DNA of 64,000 nucleotides, taken from an uncultured Lachnospiraceae bacterium (GTDB lineage: Bacteria > Bacillota > Clostridia > Lachnospirales > Lachnospiraceae). Made by a program: the position numbers and the translations under genes. The notes beneath the pieces are model-generated. The model ran no database searches. It saw only the letters and a program-made list of their open reading frames with translations, and was not told the DNA's origin. Shown here in pieces: positions 44,431 through 52,887 of the stretch (positions are counted from its first letter, which is position 1; the number at the start of each line of letters is the position of its first letter). The stretch is from NCBI GenBank assembly GCA_910588285.1, contig CAJUQB010000009.1, positions 9,427 to 73,426 of the forward strand. Reading direction: 5' to 3'.

Positions 44431-44476
44431 TTTTTGTGATATAGGAAATCCGGAGGAATTTCCTATATCACAAAAA
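44431..44476. repeat. Perfect 19-bp inverted repeat upstream of the LplA-type gene
   Basis: TTTTTGTGATATAGGAAAT (44431-44449) and its exact complement (44458-44476) surround an 8-base loop. It lies just past the AraC-GH39 terminator, in the leader side of the sugar-transport operon. It could be a transcript-ending hairpin, a regulator site or a MITE-like palindrome. Confidence 0.7.
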
Positions 44477-44502
44477 AACACAGGCCCGAAACATTGCCTG
44501 TG
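44472..44502 (-). terminator. Intrinsic terminator of the AraC-GH39 gene
   Basis: CACAGGC..GCCTGTG forms a 7-bp stem (44479-44485 with 44496-44502), followed on the minus strand by seven T (44472-44478). Confidence 0.75.
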
Positions 44503-44562
44503 CTCTTTTGCTTATTGGGCTGATATCCCAAATAAATCCGTATTCTGTTTGGCAGCCTGTCT

Positions 44563-46932
44563 TTAATCCAGCCGGATCGGATAGAGATTGACAAACAGGG
44601 TTTCGTGTGGCAGCAGCCGGACATGGAATACAAGCTGATGCTCCTTCACCGTTTTTTCCAAGGTGCTGATCTCCGGAAAGATTACCCGCCGCAGTACCTG
44701 AATATCTCCGATATCAGGCGCCGCCTCCTTCCCCATCATGCCCAGGCGCCACAGGACGCTGCTCTTTTCACTGATCCTTGCAAGCTTGATGCGGTAAACG
44801 CCGTTGGCCAGTGAGCGGATCTGTATCTCATGCTCCAGGATATCCTGGTTCTCAAAAAGATCCGGCAGCTCCTCCTCCGTCAGCAGCTCCTCCGGCTTCT
44901 GATAATAGCTGAAATTAAAATCCTTGTCATTAAAGCAGATTCCGCCCAGATGGTTAGGCTCCATGCTGGAAAAAATGGCATGATCGCTTTGGTAGGCAAT
45001 ATTGCCGGTCATAAATTCCAAATCCGTCATCATCATGGCAATGGGCTTTTCGATCCCGTCCCTGCTTAAGATCCCCCGGCCGCCAAACAACGTCCGGTTC
45101 TCATAGACATCGCAGCCCAGATCGCTGACCGCATCGTAGACTGCCAAATCCACCAGCCCTGTCAGCTCTGTGATAACGCCCATCATTTTTGCAGCCTTCT
45201 GAAAGCTGTCATTCCATATGTTCTTGTCAGAAAGGCTTAGGTTCCAGCCCATATACCAGATGGGCAGCTCCTTACATCCGTTTCGGTCCAGGGCCTCCCG
45301 AAGCTCCCTTGTCCTGCGCGCCAGAAAACCGGAATCCATGGTCCGCACCAGCTGCAGTACATTTCTCCGTTCCTCCACAGCCTCATAGGGGTAGGCCTTC
45401 ACGGAGAAAAAATCCGGCTGCCACCCATTCTCCACAAAATATTTCAATTCCGCTTCCTGAAAGCAGCTAATGAGGCAGCCACTGCCTCCCACCCTGCTCT
45501 TGCTGCTCCATTTTCGGACCTCCCCGGCAACCAGCTGAAACTGCTTCAGGTACTCCTCTCTGGAAAACCTGCTGCTGTCGTAATTAATCTCCCAGACCCA
45601 CTCCTGATATCTGGCAAATCCGCTGGTATAGCGGACTGCCACATGCTCCAGGAAGCGTTTCAAAACTGCCGCATAATCCTCATAATCCACAAAAAATCCG
45701 GACCGCCGCTTCAGATACAGGGCTGTGTTCCCCTGTCCCCCCTCGATCTCCAGCTTCTCGCCGCTCAGCTCCAAGATCGGCAGGATCTGGTTTGTCACCA
45801 GGAAATCAATGGCTGCGTCAATACGGCTAAAATCCAGCTCCATGGAGCCCGGATACTTCCGGACTGCCATCCGCTCGGAAAATAAGCCGGCGATCCTGAT
45901 ATACCTGAAATCAATATTTCCCTTCAGCATCAGAAGCTGCTTTTGATATTCTGCATCCAGCAAATCTGCCCCGTCTGCAACGCCAAAGGCCTTTGTCCAT
46001 ACCTTCTCGCCGCAGGCACTCTGCCGGGCATCAAAGACTGCTCGGGAAAAAATCTGGCCGCGCTCAACAGCCAGCTCCTCCTCTGCCTCCTTCAGATACC
46101 GCTGCTGGGCCTTCTGGATCTCCTCCGAGCGCTCCTCCCGGGCCCTGCGGTTCTCCTGCTCCATTTTCCGGTACTGCAGGGGCGGCAGTCCCCTTCGTTT
46201 CTTAAATACTTTATGAAAGGCAGCAATATCTGAAAATCCATGGTTCAGCGCAATATCTGTCACAGAATGCTCGGTGGTGCACAGCTCCTCCTCTGCCGCT
46301 GCCACCCGCAGCTCATTCAAATACTGCACCAGGCTCATCCCTGTCTTTTTTCTGAAATTCCTGGTAAAGGTGGAAACAGAATAAAAAAATTCCCGGCACA
46401 AATCATCCAGCGTGATTTTTTCCTTGTAATGCAGATTCAGGAACAGCAATACGCCATCCATTTTCAGGTCGTCCAAATAGCCGTTGGAGCCTGTCTCCTT
46501 CTTCACATATTCCCTGGTCAGGATGCTCAGCAGGTCATAAAAGGCGCTCCGCTCCTCCAGCTTCCGTTCTCCGATAATATGCGCCCGCAGCATTCGGAAA
46601 AATGCATGACGGAGATCATAATGGCTCTTTGAGTGGTCCGACGCCGTGTCGCATTGAAAATTCCAACGGTTCTTCCCTGTCATCTGCAGCAGCTCAAAGT
46701 AATCAAACTCAAGCCTTGCCAACACGGTGTCATACCCAAACTGAATTTCATATCTGCTTCTGAAATCAATCAGCAATATTTCGTTTTTCAGCAGCCAGTG
46801 GGTCTTCCCCTCCACGGTCGCCGCGGCATTTCCCTCCACCACATAAAAGAGCTCCACATTGGAGCGAAGGGGCGCCTCCCGATCCGATATTTGATTGATC
46901 AATTCCAAGCGGTAGTTCATCTCCAAATGCAT
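44563..46932 (-). CDS. AraC-type regulator fused to a GH39-like domain
   Basis: The 789-residue protein has an N-terminal cupin-like region (residues ~10-140), an AraC helix-turn-helix pair (~175-265, FSDIAAFHKVFKKRRGLPP at the end) and a long C-terminal region resembling GH39 xylosidases (YIRIAGLFSERM, RYQEWVWEINYDS, LPIWYMGWNLSLSD, MMGVITELTGLVD). In GH39 enzymes the acid/base lies in WNEPN and the nucleophile in TEWNTS. Here these are WEINYD and MGWNLS, so both catalytic Glu positions look lost and the domain is more likely a sugar sensor. GTG at 46935 abuts ATG 46932; AAGGGAA favours the ATG. It is the likely regulator of the downstream sugar-transport operon. Confidence 0.82.
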   Translation of the reverse strand: MHLEMNYRLELINQISDREAPLRSNVELFYVVEGNAAATVEGKTHWLLKNEILLIDFRSRYEIQFGYDTVLARLEFDYFELLQMTGKNRWNFQCDTASDHSKSHYDLRHAFFRMLRAHIIGERKLEERSAFYDLLSILTREYVKKETGSNGYLDDLKMDGVLLFLNLHYKEKITLDDLCREFFYSVSTFTRNFRKKTGMSLVQYLNELRVAAAEEELCTTEHSVTDIALNHGFSDIAAFHKVFKKRRGLPPLQYRKMEQENRRAREERSEEIQKAQQRYLKEAEEELAVERGQIFSRAVFDARQSACGEKVWTKAFGVADGADLLDAEYQKQLLMLKGNIDFRYIRIAGLFSERMAVRKYPGSMELDFSRIDAAIDFLVTNQILPILELSGEKLEIEGGQGNTALYLKRRSGFFVDYEDYAAVLKRFLEHVAVRYTSGFARYQEWVWEINYDSSRFSREEYLKQFQLVAGEVRKWSSKSRVGGSGCLISCFQEAELKYFVENGWQPDFFSVKAYPYEAVEERRNVLQLVRTMDSGFLARRTRELREALDRNGCKELPIWYMGWNLSLSDKNIWNDSFQKAAKMMGVITELTGLVDLAVYDAVSDLGCDVYENRTLFGGRGILSRDGIEKPIAMMMTDLEFMTGNIAYQSDHAIFSSMEPNHLGGICFNDKDFNFSYYQKPEELLTEEELPDLFENQDILEHEIQIRSLANGVYRIKLARISEKSSVLWRLGMMGKEAAPDIGDIQVLRRVIFPEISTLEKTVKEHQLVFHVRLLPHETLFVNLYPIRLD

Positions 46933-46952
46933 CACTTCCCTTTGTTAGGCCT

Positions 46953-47717
46953 TTATTTCATTCCCTCCAGCAGCTCCTCTGCAAATGCATTGTAATCCTG
47001 CATACTGGAGCAGCCGGGCGCGTATTCTGGCAGCAGCTTTTTCTGGGTCTGTGCCTCCTTGACCTTCACGCACTCCCGGATGGCTGTTGAAAACAGCCTG
47101 CTGCCCATCCGCTCCGCCATCTCTCCAAGCTCGGTAAACACCCGCTTTTCCAGGTTGGAGCGGCCGGAATATTTCACCAGCAGGAGCCCGGCAATCTTAA
47201 GCTGGGGGTTCTGCCTGCGCTGTACGGCCTTGATGGTGCTGTGCAGCTGCATCAGTCCCTGCATGGAATAGGCGTCTGCAGTAACCGGGATAATCACCTG
47301 ATCCGCTGCAATCAGGCAGTTGTACAAAATGACGCTTAAGGAGGGGGCTGTGTCAATGACAAGGTACTCATAGCCCTCCAGCTCCTCCACCGCATCCTTC
47401 AGCCGGTACAGCCCCTCCACATCCCCGTCCAAAAGCTTCTCCGCCTTGGCCAGCAGGGGATCCGATGCCACGATATCTCCGTTTGCCATATGCTGCACCG
47501 CAGATGCCAAGGGCAGCATCTCGGAATCCACAATCACATCATACAGTGTGGCACAATCCTCCACCTGGGCCTGGTAGGTACAGGTGCTGTTGCCCTGGGG
47601 ATCCGCGTCAATCAGCAGGGTCTTTCCCCGCTTCCCAAGAATCCCTGCCAGGGTCGTCGCTGTCGTGGTCTTGCCGATTCCGCCCTTTTGATTTGCTACT
47701 ACAAATGTTACAGCCAT
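46953..47717 (-). CDS. ParA/Soj family ATPase
   Basis: The 254-residue protein has the deviant Walker A KGGIGKTTT, Walker A' LLIDADPQGNST and Walker B VIDTAPSLS of ParA-type partition ATPases. ParA proteins drive DNA segregation or position cell machines with a ParB-like partner. No parB or parS site was seen next to it. The neighbour upstream is a small DUF6465-like gene (75 bp away), which may be its partner only by position. It may also be an orphan positioning ATPase. Confidence 0.88.
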   Translation of the reverse strand: MAVTFVVANQKGGIGKTTTATTLAGILGKRGKTLLIDADPQGNSTCTYQAQVEDCATLYDVIVDSEMLPLASAVQHMANGDIVASDPLLAKAEKLLDGDVEGLYRLKDAVEELEGYEYLVIDTAPSLSVILYNCLIAADQVIIPVTADAYSMQGLMQLHSTIKAVQRRQNPQLKIAGLLLVKYSGRSNLEKRVFTELGEMAERMGSRLFSTAIRECVKVKEAQTQKKLLPEYAPGCSSMQDYNAFAEELLEGMK

Positions 47718-47790
47718 AATGATGCTTCCTTTCTATGGGCAGGTTCCCGATCCAATACGGCCTCCTGCCCTTACTTTTCATGGTTTTTCC

Positions 47791-48045
47791 TTAAAAGGCC
47801 ACCTGGCCCGGGAGCTCCCGGTTCAGCACATAGTACACAGCGCCCTCCTCCGGCTTAATGTACACGTCAAGCTCCTGAATGTCCCCATCCTTAATCCCCC
47901 TGGCCACAAGATCCCTGCGGATCAGGTCCAGGAGGTACGCCTCGGGCTGCTCCTTGTCCCCATACTGGATTACAATATTTTTCTTTGCATAGGCAAATCC
48001 GCCTGCCGCCCGCTGGGCGCGCTCTACACTGCTTTTTAACGCCAT
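47791..48045 (-). CDS. Small protein, DUF6465-like
   Basis: The 84-residue protein is Lys/Glu-rich and ends with a segment LDVYIKPEEGAVYYVLNRE, which resembles the DUF6465 family found in Lachnospiraceae (from memory, not confirmed). No function is known. It lies 73 bp upstream of the ParA gene on the same strand, so the two may be co-transcribed. Confidence 0.65.
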   Translation of the reverse strand: MALKSSVERAQRAAGGFAYAKKNIVIQYGDKEQPEAYLLDLIRRDLVARGIKDGDIQELDVYIKPEEGAVYYVLNRELPGQVAF

Positions 48046-48231
48046 TGTGCTTCCTCCCTGTATCCTGGTAAGGGCCTGCTCCTTTTGGGTGCAGACCGCT
48101 TACCTCTATTTGGTAATAATTTCTTACTTCTATAATAACCAATGCATCCGATTCCGTCAAGAAGGGGCTGCATTGAGATCAGGGCTGAATGAATATGGCA
48201 GATTGTGTCCATGCTGCAAAGCTGTCACTTT

Positions 48232-49788
48232 TTACCAGCGCATATGCAGACCATCTTCCCCCAGCTCGTATATTTTATCGCACACCTGCTCCATATACTT
48301 CCTGTCATGGGAAACGCTGATAATTGCCCCGGAAAAGTCCTGAAGCAGCTTGCGGATCCTGGGGGCGGACAAGGGGGAAAAATTCCGGGTAGGCTCATCC
48401 AGAATCAGTACGTCTGCCTTGGAAAGGCTCATGGACAGCAGCAGGAGCTTGGCCCGCTGGCCGCCGGACAGCGCCCGCATGGGGTGGTGCATCTCCTCCG
48501 CCGTGTATTTCATGGCTCCCAGGTAGGTCCGGGCCAGCGTGATATCCTCCTTCCTTCCGGAGCCGGCCAGATATTCCACCGGCGTCAAGTCAAGCTCCAG
48601 CAGCTCATCATAATCCTGGGGCATATAGCAGGCATGGATATCCTGCCGCTCCCGCAGCTGCTCCCAGATCTCCCGGAGCATGGTGGTTTTCCCTGTCCCG
48701 TTCCTTCCCACAATGCAGATTTTCTCAGGTCCCTGCACCGTCAGCTCCACATCCCTGGACAGCAGCCTTGGGCTATCCCCATCCGTTTCCCCGCTGCGGC
48801 ACACAAGCTGCGGATTGCGGTATTTCAGAACCCTCTTTCCTGCCGGCATTGCAAGCTGGCGGTCAAACCGGATAGTAATGGCGGATTCCTCCTCCGGATA
48901 TTCGGTCATCTCCTCATGCTCCCTTGCATACCGCTTCTCCAATGCCTTCACGGATGCCATTTTCTTCTTCAGCAGCCTGCCGCCATGGGGATCCTGCCTG
49001 GTTATGGCATTCTGCTCATGCTCCACCCGCTGTTGAATCCTCTGAAACCGCTCCTGGGCCCGCTTCTCCTCCCGCCGCTCACCGGCTGCGAGCCTGGCCT
49101 GCTTTTCAAAGGCTGCGCTGCGCTCCTCCATAAAGGAACGGAAGGGCAGATTGGCAACCGTATAGCGGCAGACTGTCTTTCTGCGCAGCTGCTCCAGCAA
49201 TATTACCCGGTTGGCCGTCCGCTCCAGCAGCGTCTCGTCATGGGAAATAAAAAGTACGGTCTGGCTGGTACTGCAGATGAACTCCTCCAGCCATTCCAGC
49301 GTCTCAAGGTCCAGGTCATTAGAGGGCTCATCCAGCAGCAGAATGTCCGGCTGCTCCAGCAGCAGCCCGGCCAGCTGAAGCTTGATCCGCTCTCCCCCGG
49401 ACAGGGTTCCCATCCTCTGATTCCCATAGAACACGTCCCCTGGCAGCCCCAGCCTGGCTGCCAGTCTCTGCTGCTCCTGGGGGCTGCTGTTATAAAAGCA
49501 GTCCATTTGGCTGAAATATTCATAGACCGTTTTCTCCCGTGCCTCCTTCGGCATCTCCTGGGGCAGATATCCCAGCTTCTCTCCCTGATCGGTACGTGTC
49601 CCCTCTGCTTCTATATAGCCGTCAATAAGGCCCGGATCGTAGATCCACTTCAGAAGGGTGGACTTCCCATTCCCCTCCTCTCCGATAATCACAGCCTTAT
49701 CCCCAGGCTGCAAAACCAGGCTAAAGTCTCGAAGAAGCACCCGCAAATCCCTTCTGTGGGTTAATGTCAAATTCTGTATCTGTAGCAT
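48232..49788 (-). CDS. ABC-F ATPase (possible ribosome-protection antibiotic-resistance factor)
   Basis: The 518-residue soluble protein has two ABC ATPase domains, without membrane helices: Walker A IGEEGNGKST and VGRNGTGKTT, signatures LSGGERIKL and LSGGQRAKL, Walker B ILLLDEPSNDLD and VLILDEPTRNFS. The domains are joined by a charged helical linker (~200-310). ABC-F proteins bind the ribosomal E site; some displace antibiotics from the 50S subunit. AGAGGTG supports ATG 49788 over GTG 49797. The ~335-nt leader with a terminator hairpin (49871-49910) resembles the attenuators of induced ABC-F resistance genes. Confidence 0.88.
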   Translation of the reverse strand: MLQIQNLTLTHRRDLRVLLRDFSLVLQPGDKAVIIGEEGNGKSTLLKWIYDPGLIDGYIEAEGTRTDQGEKLGYLPQEMPKEAREKTVYEYFSQMDCFYNSSPQEQQRLAARLGLPGDVFYGNQRMGTLSGGERIKLQLAGLLLEQPDILLLDEPSNDLDLETLEWLEEFICSTSQTVLFISHDETLLERTANRVILLEQLRRKTVCRYTVANLPFRSFMEERSAAFEKQARLAAGERREEKRAQERFQRIQQRVEHEQNAITRQDPHGGRLLKKKMASVKALEKRYAREHEEMTEYPEEESAITIRFDRQLAMPAGKRVLKYRNPQLVCRSGETDGDSPRLLSRDVELTVQGPEKICIVGRNGTGKTTMLREIWEQLRERQDIHACYMPQDYDELLELDLTPVEYLAGSGRKEDITLARTYLGAMKYTAEEMHHPMRALSGGQRAKLLLLSMSLSKADVLILDEPTRNFSPLSAPRIRKLLQDFSGAIISVSHDRKYMEQVCDKIYELGEDGLHMRW

Positions 49789-49870
49789 TTCCTTCACCTC
49801 TCTGTAACTGCCCCTTCCACGCCTGCGGCGGGTCGCTTCTGCGACATATTTCGGTTCCGCCGCAGTGCGA

Positions 49871-49910
49871 TAAAAAGGGATCTGTTTGCAGCACGCAAAA
49901 ACAGATCCCT
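49871..49910 (-). terminator. Leader terminator (attenuator) of the ABC-F gene
   Basis: AGGGATCTGTTT (49876-49887) pairs perfectly with AAACAGATCCCT (49899-49910). On the minus strand the stem is followed by TTTTT, 83 bp upstream of the ABC-F start codon, so it would stop transcription before the gene unless disrupted. Confidence 0.7.
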
Positions 49911-49960
49911 GTTATCCAGTCCCAGAGTATACAAAAAAACCCAGGCCTTCCCGGAATATG

Positions 49961-50077
49961 ACAGATAATCCTGATTCTGTGTACGCAAACCCGGCGCCGG
50001 GAACGCATCCTCCCTGCACCGGCCCCATGGGGCTAACATCCAATCCTTGTCTGCATGTACCAAATCGAATTATCTGT
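49961..50077 (-). promoter_or_regulatory. Structured leader of the ABC-F gene with long-range pairing
   Basis: ACAGATAAT (49961-49969) is exactly complementary to ATTATCTGT (50069-50077). Between them lies a GC-rich hairpin (CCGGTGCAGGGA with TCCCGGCGCCGG on the minus strand). Two tiny frames are present: MFHR (50084-50070) and MQTRIGC (50056-50033); ribosome sites are weak. Together with the downstream terminator this looks like a ribosome-sensing attenuation leader. Confidence 0.5.
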
Positions 50078-50130
50078 GAAACATCTTCTCACCATTCCGC
50101 CAAAGGCGGGCCTTTCCTTTTCTGTGGTCT

Positions 50131-50159
50131 ACTATAGCACACTTCCATCTAATATGCAA
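50131..50159 (-). promoter_or_regulatory. Sigma-A promoter of the ABC-F gene
   Basis: On the minus strand TTGCAT (50154-50159) and TATAGT (50131-50136) have a 17-bp spacer. The predicted start near 50124 leaves a leader of ~335 nt. Confidence 0.6.
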
Positions 50160-50253
50160 GAGGAGACTTTGTCGAAATTTAGGATTTCCAAATCCCCCAA
50201 ACTGTGATATTCTTAGAAAAAGGGAAGTCTTATACAGAAAACAGAGGTGCATT

Positions 50254-51624
50254 ATGGAACAAAACATCGAACTTTCGCAAAAACAGACCTTAACCCAGCA
50301 CATGATCCAGTCCATGGAGATTCTCCAGATGAGCGCCCAGGAGCTGGAAAGCTATGTGGAAACTCTGGCTCTGGAAAACCCTGTCATCGAGCTGGAGGAG
50401 AGACCCCTGCAGGCCCCCTCCTCCGCCCGGGAGGATCTCCAGCGGAAGCTGGACTGGCTGGAATCCACGGATCAGCAGAATAAGGTATATTATCAGCAGG
50501 AGCGCAGCTCCAGCAGCCTGGAAAATAACTGGCATGACAGAAACTGGGAGGAGGAAAGCCTCAGCGATTACCTTCTGTCCCAGATACTTCTGGCTGATTT
50601 TTCCGATGCGGATTTTTCCATTCTTGAGTTCATGATCCTGTCGCTGGACGAGCGGGGCTATTATCCCGACGACCTGTCTGTGGCCGCTGACAGATTCCAG
50701 GCAGCGCCGGAACACATTGAGCGGCTCCTGGCTGTCATCCAGTCCCTGGATCCTGCCGGAATCGGCGCCCGCACCCTCCAGGAATGCCTGCTGCTTCAGC
50801 TTCGGCGGACACGGCAGGAGCATCCGTTGATGGAAGCGCTGATCCAAAATTATCTGCCCGAGATCGCCAAAAATCATCTGCCTGAGATTGCCCGGGAGCT
50901 GAATTGCCCCATCCCCACGATCCAGGAGGCATGCGCCGAAATCCGGAAGCTGAACCCCAAGCCCGGCAGCGCCTTCTGCGACCGGAACTATCTGCGCTAC
51001 ATTGAACCGGATGTGATTGTGGTGAAGCTGGAGGACAGCTTCGAGATCTTGGTCAACGAATACCAGTATCCGGGCTTCCAGATCAGCGGCTATTACCAAG
51101 AGCTGCACAAGACCACCTCTGACAAGGAGGCCAAGGCTTATTTATCCGGCAAGCTCCAGCAGGCCCAGTGGGTCGCAAGCTGCATTGAGCAGCGCACATC
51201 CACCCTCTCCCGGGTAACCCGTCATCTGGTACAGCTGCAGCATGATTTTTTCCTGTATGGCATCGGGCACAAACGCCCCATGAAGCTTTCTGACTTAGCC
51301 GCGGACCTTGAGCTTCACGAATCCACCATCAGCCGGACACTGCGCAGCAAATATCTGCAGTGCTCCTGGGGTGTGTTTCCCCTCAATTATTTCCTGACCT
51401 CTGTGGCCAGCCGTTCCGACAAATCAACGGAGGAAAAGACGCCGGAGCAGGTGAAGGCCTTCATCCGGGAGATCATCGGCAAGGAGGACAAGCAGAAGCC
51501 CTTAAGCGACCAGGCCATCAGCAGGGAGCTTGAGGCATACGATACCTACATCTCCAGGCGGACTGTGAACAAATACCGGACCCAGATGCAGATTCCTGAT
51601 AAGGGCGGGCGAAAAAACTGGTAA
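50254..51624 (+). CDS. rpoN: RNA polymerase sigma-54 factor RpoN
   Basis: The 456-residue protein has the Gln/Leu-rich region I (LTQHMIQSMEILQMSAQEL) that contacts activators, a core-binding region, a helix-turn-helix near residues 350-370 (LHESTISRTLRSK) and the RpoN box ISRRTVNKYRTQM near the C-terminus that reads the -24 element. Sigma-54 needs an AAA+ activator; none is in the window. RBS GAGGTG precedes ATG 50254. It is divergent from the ABC-F leader. Confidence 0.96.
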   Translation: MEQNIELSQKQTLTQHMIQSMEILQMSAQELESYVETLALENPVIELEERPLQAPSSAREDLQRKLDWLESTDQQNKVYYQQERSSSSLENNWHDRNWEEESLSDYLLSQILLADFSDADFSILEFMILSLDERGYYPDDLSVAADRFQAAPEHIERLLAVIQSLDPAGIGARTLQECLLLQLRRTRQEHPLMEALIQNYLPEIAKNHLPEIARELNCPIPTIQEACAEIRKLNPKPGSAFCDRNYLRYIEPDVIVVKLEDSFEILVNEYQYPGFQISGYYQELHKTTSDKEAKAYLSGKLQQAQWVASCIEQRTSTLSRVTRHLVQLQHDFFLYGIGHKRPMKLSDLAADLELHESTISRTLRSKYLQCSWGVFPLNYFLTSVASRSDKSTEEKTPEQVKAFIREIIGKEDKQKPLSDQAISRELEAYDTYISRRTVNKYRTQMQIPDKGGRKNW

Positions 51625-51629
51625 GAAGG

Positions 51630-51805
51630 TTATTATTCACGGCCCGGGGGCCGTTCATAGTAACGATTCGGGGCGATATTTAAAGTTCTGCTACGCAAAA
51701 ATCGCCCCGCACTCCTGAATCATGTTCTCACGGAATACCCTCGCTTCGCTGGGGCAGACCCTGCGCAGCTAGAGCGCATTCCTGACCCGTGAAAAGTAAC
51801 GTAAG
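51630..51805. repeat. Intergenic hairpin-rich element between rpoN and the amino-acid ABC operon
   Basis: The 291-bp gap 51625-51915 holds ACGGCC..GGCCGT, GGGGCGAT paired with ATCGCCCC (around 51671-51709), and GC-rich words such as GCGCATTCCTGACCCGTG. CCGTTCATAGTAACG and CCCGTGAAAAGTAACG recur within it. It resembles the dispersed elements near 34810 and 44350. A promoter follows at 51840. Confidence 0.5.
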
Positions 51806-51839
51806 AAGCCCCACGGAAAAAATATGATACACTCTCCCC

Positions 51840-51868
51840 TTGACTTTACTTTGGTAAATTGGTAATAT
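51840..51868 (+). promoter_or_regulatory. Sigma-A promoter of the amino-acid ABC operon
   Basis: TTGACT (51840-51845), a 17-bp spacer and TAATAT (51863-51868) lie ~48 bp before the start codon at 51916. Confidence 0.6.
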
Positions 51869-51915
51869 GGTACTGTATTTTTTACACCAAAATTTTTACA
51901 AGGGAGATATTTATC

Positions 51916-52845
51916 ATGAAAAAGAAAGTAATTGCAGCATTTCTGACTCTTACCCTGGCTTTCAGCCTCAGCGCCTGCGGCAGCAGCCCTGCCCCAAATA
52001 CCGATGCGGACAGCGGCTCCGATGCCGGCAGCAATGAAACAGATGCCCCGGATGCAGGTGCAGATACAGGCAGCAACACGGAATCCGGAGCAGACAGCGG
52101 CTCGGACGACAGCACGGACGCGGCCGGGGATTCTGCTGACAGCGATATGGCTTATGTCAAGGAAAAGGGCACCCTGGTGGTGGGCGTTACCAGCTTTGAG
52201 CCCATGGATTACCAGGATGAGAATGGAGAGTGGGTCGGCTTTGACGCAGACATGGCCAAGGCCTTTGCCGAATCTCTTGGCGTAAATGTAGAATTTGTAG
52301 AAATTGAATGGGACAATAAGGCCATGGAGCTGGAGGGCAAGACCATTGACTGCGTGTGGAACGGCATGACCCTCACCGATGAGGTGACCAGCGCCATGGA
52401 ATGCTCCAAGCCCTACTGCAACAATGCCCAGGTGGTAATCGTCCCCTCCGACGTGGCGGAACAGTACCAGGATAAGGACAGCCTGGCCAACCTGAATTTT
52501 GCCGTGGAATCCGGCAGCGCCGGGGAGAAGGAAGCGACTGCGCTGAACCTGAATTTCACACCGGTTCTTGACCAGGCCACCGCACTGATGGAGATTGCTT
52601 CCGGCACCTGTGACGCCGCTATTATTGATTCCCTGATGGCCGCCGCCATGGTTGGGGAGGGCACAAGCTATGCCAATCTGACTTATACGGTGGAATTAAA
52701 CGCCGAGGAATACGGCGTAGGCTTCCGGAAGGGCTCTGACCTGGCCGCTGCGCTGAATGACTTCTTTGCTGCCGGCTATGCAGACGGCTCTATCCGCGCC
52801 TGTGCAGAGACCTACGGCGTTCAGGCTGCCCTGATCGGGGAATAA
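51916..52845 (+). CDS. Amino-acid ABC transporter substrate-binding lipoprotein
   Basis: The 309-residue protein has a lipoprotein signal peptide with lipobox LSACGSS (Cys ~21), a ~60-residue Asp/Ser/Gly/Ala linker, and a family 3 solute-binding domain (KGTLVVGVTSFEPMDYQDENG at its start). This family binds polar amino acids such as Gln, His or Cys. AGGGAGA precedes ATG 51916; the open frame back to 51859 overlaps the promoter. It is the first gene of a three-gene importer operon. Confidence 0.92.
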   Translation: MKKKVIAAFLTLTLAFSLSACGSSPAPNTDADSGSDAGSNETDAPDAGADTGSNTESGADSGSDDSTDAAGDSADSDMAYVKEKGTLVVGVTSFEPMDYQDENGEWVGFDADMAKAFAESLGVNVEFVEIEWDNKAMELEGKTIDCVWNGMTLTDEVTSAMECSKPYCNNAQVVIVPSDVAEQYQDKDSLANLNFAVESGSAGEKEATALNLNFTPVLDQATALMEIASGTCDAAIIDSLMAAAMVGEGTSYANLTYTVELNAEEYGVGFRKGSDLAAALNDFFAAGYADGSIRACAETYGVQAALIGE

Positions 52846-52887
52846 GCCCTTCGGCAGCTACTATACCAAAAGAAAGCAGGAACTACC

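Noticed and set aside
48205..49764. A 519-codon open frame antisense to the ABC-F gene
   Set aside because: It mirrors a gene with complete ATPase motifs and has low-complexity Leu/Gln/His content; it is a shadow.
49721..50008. A 95-codon frame in the ABC-F leader
   Set aside because: Its ATG has the GGGAGG directly adjoining (no spacing), it reads through the terminator hairpin and runs into the ABC-F gene in another frame.
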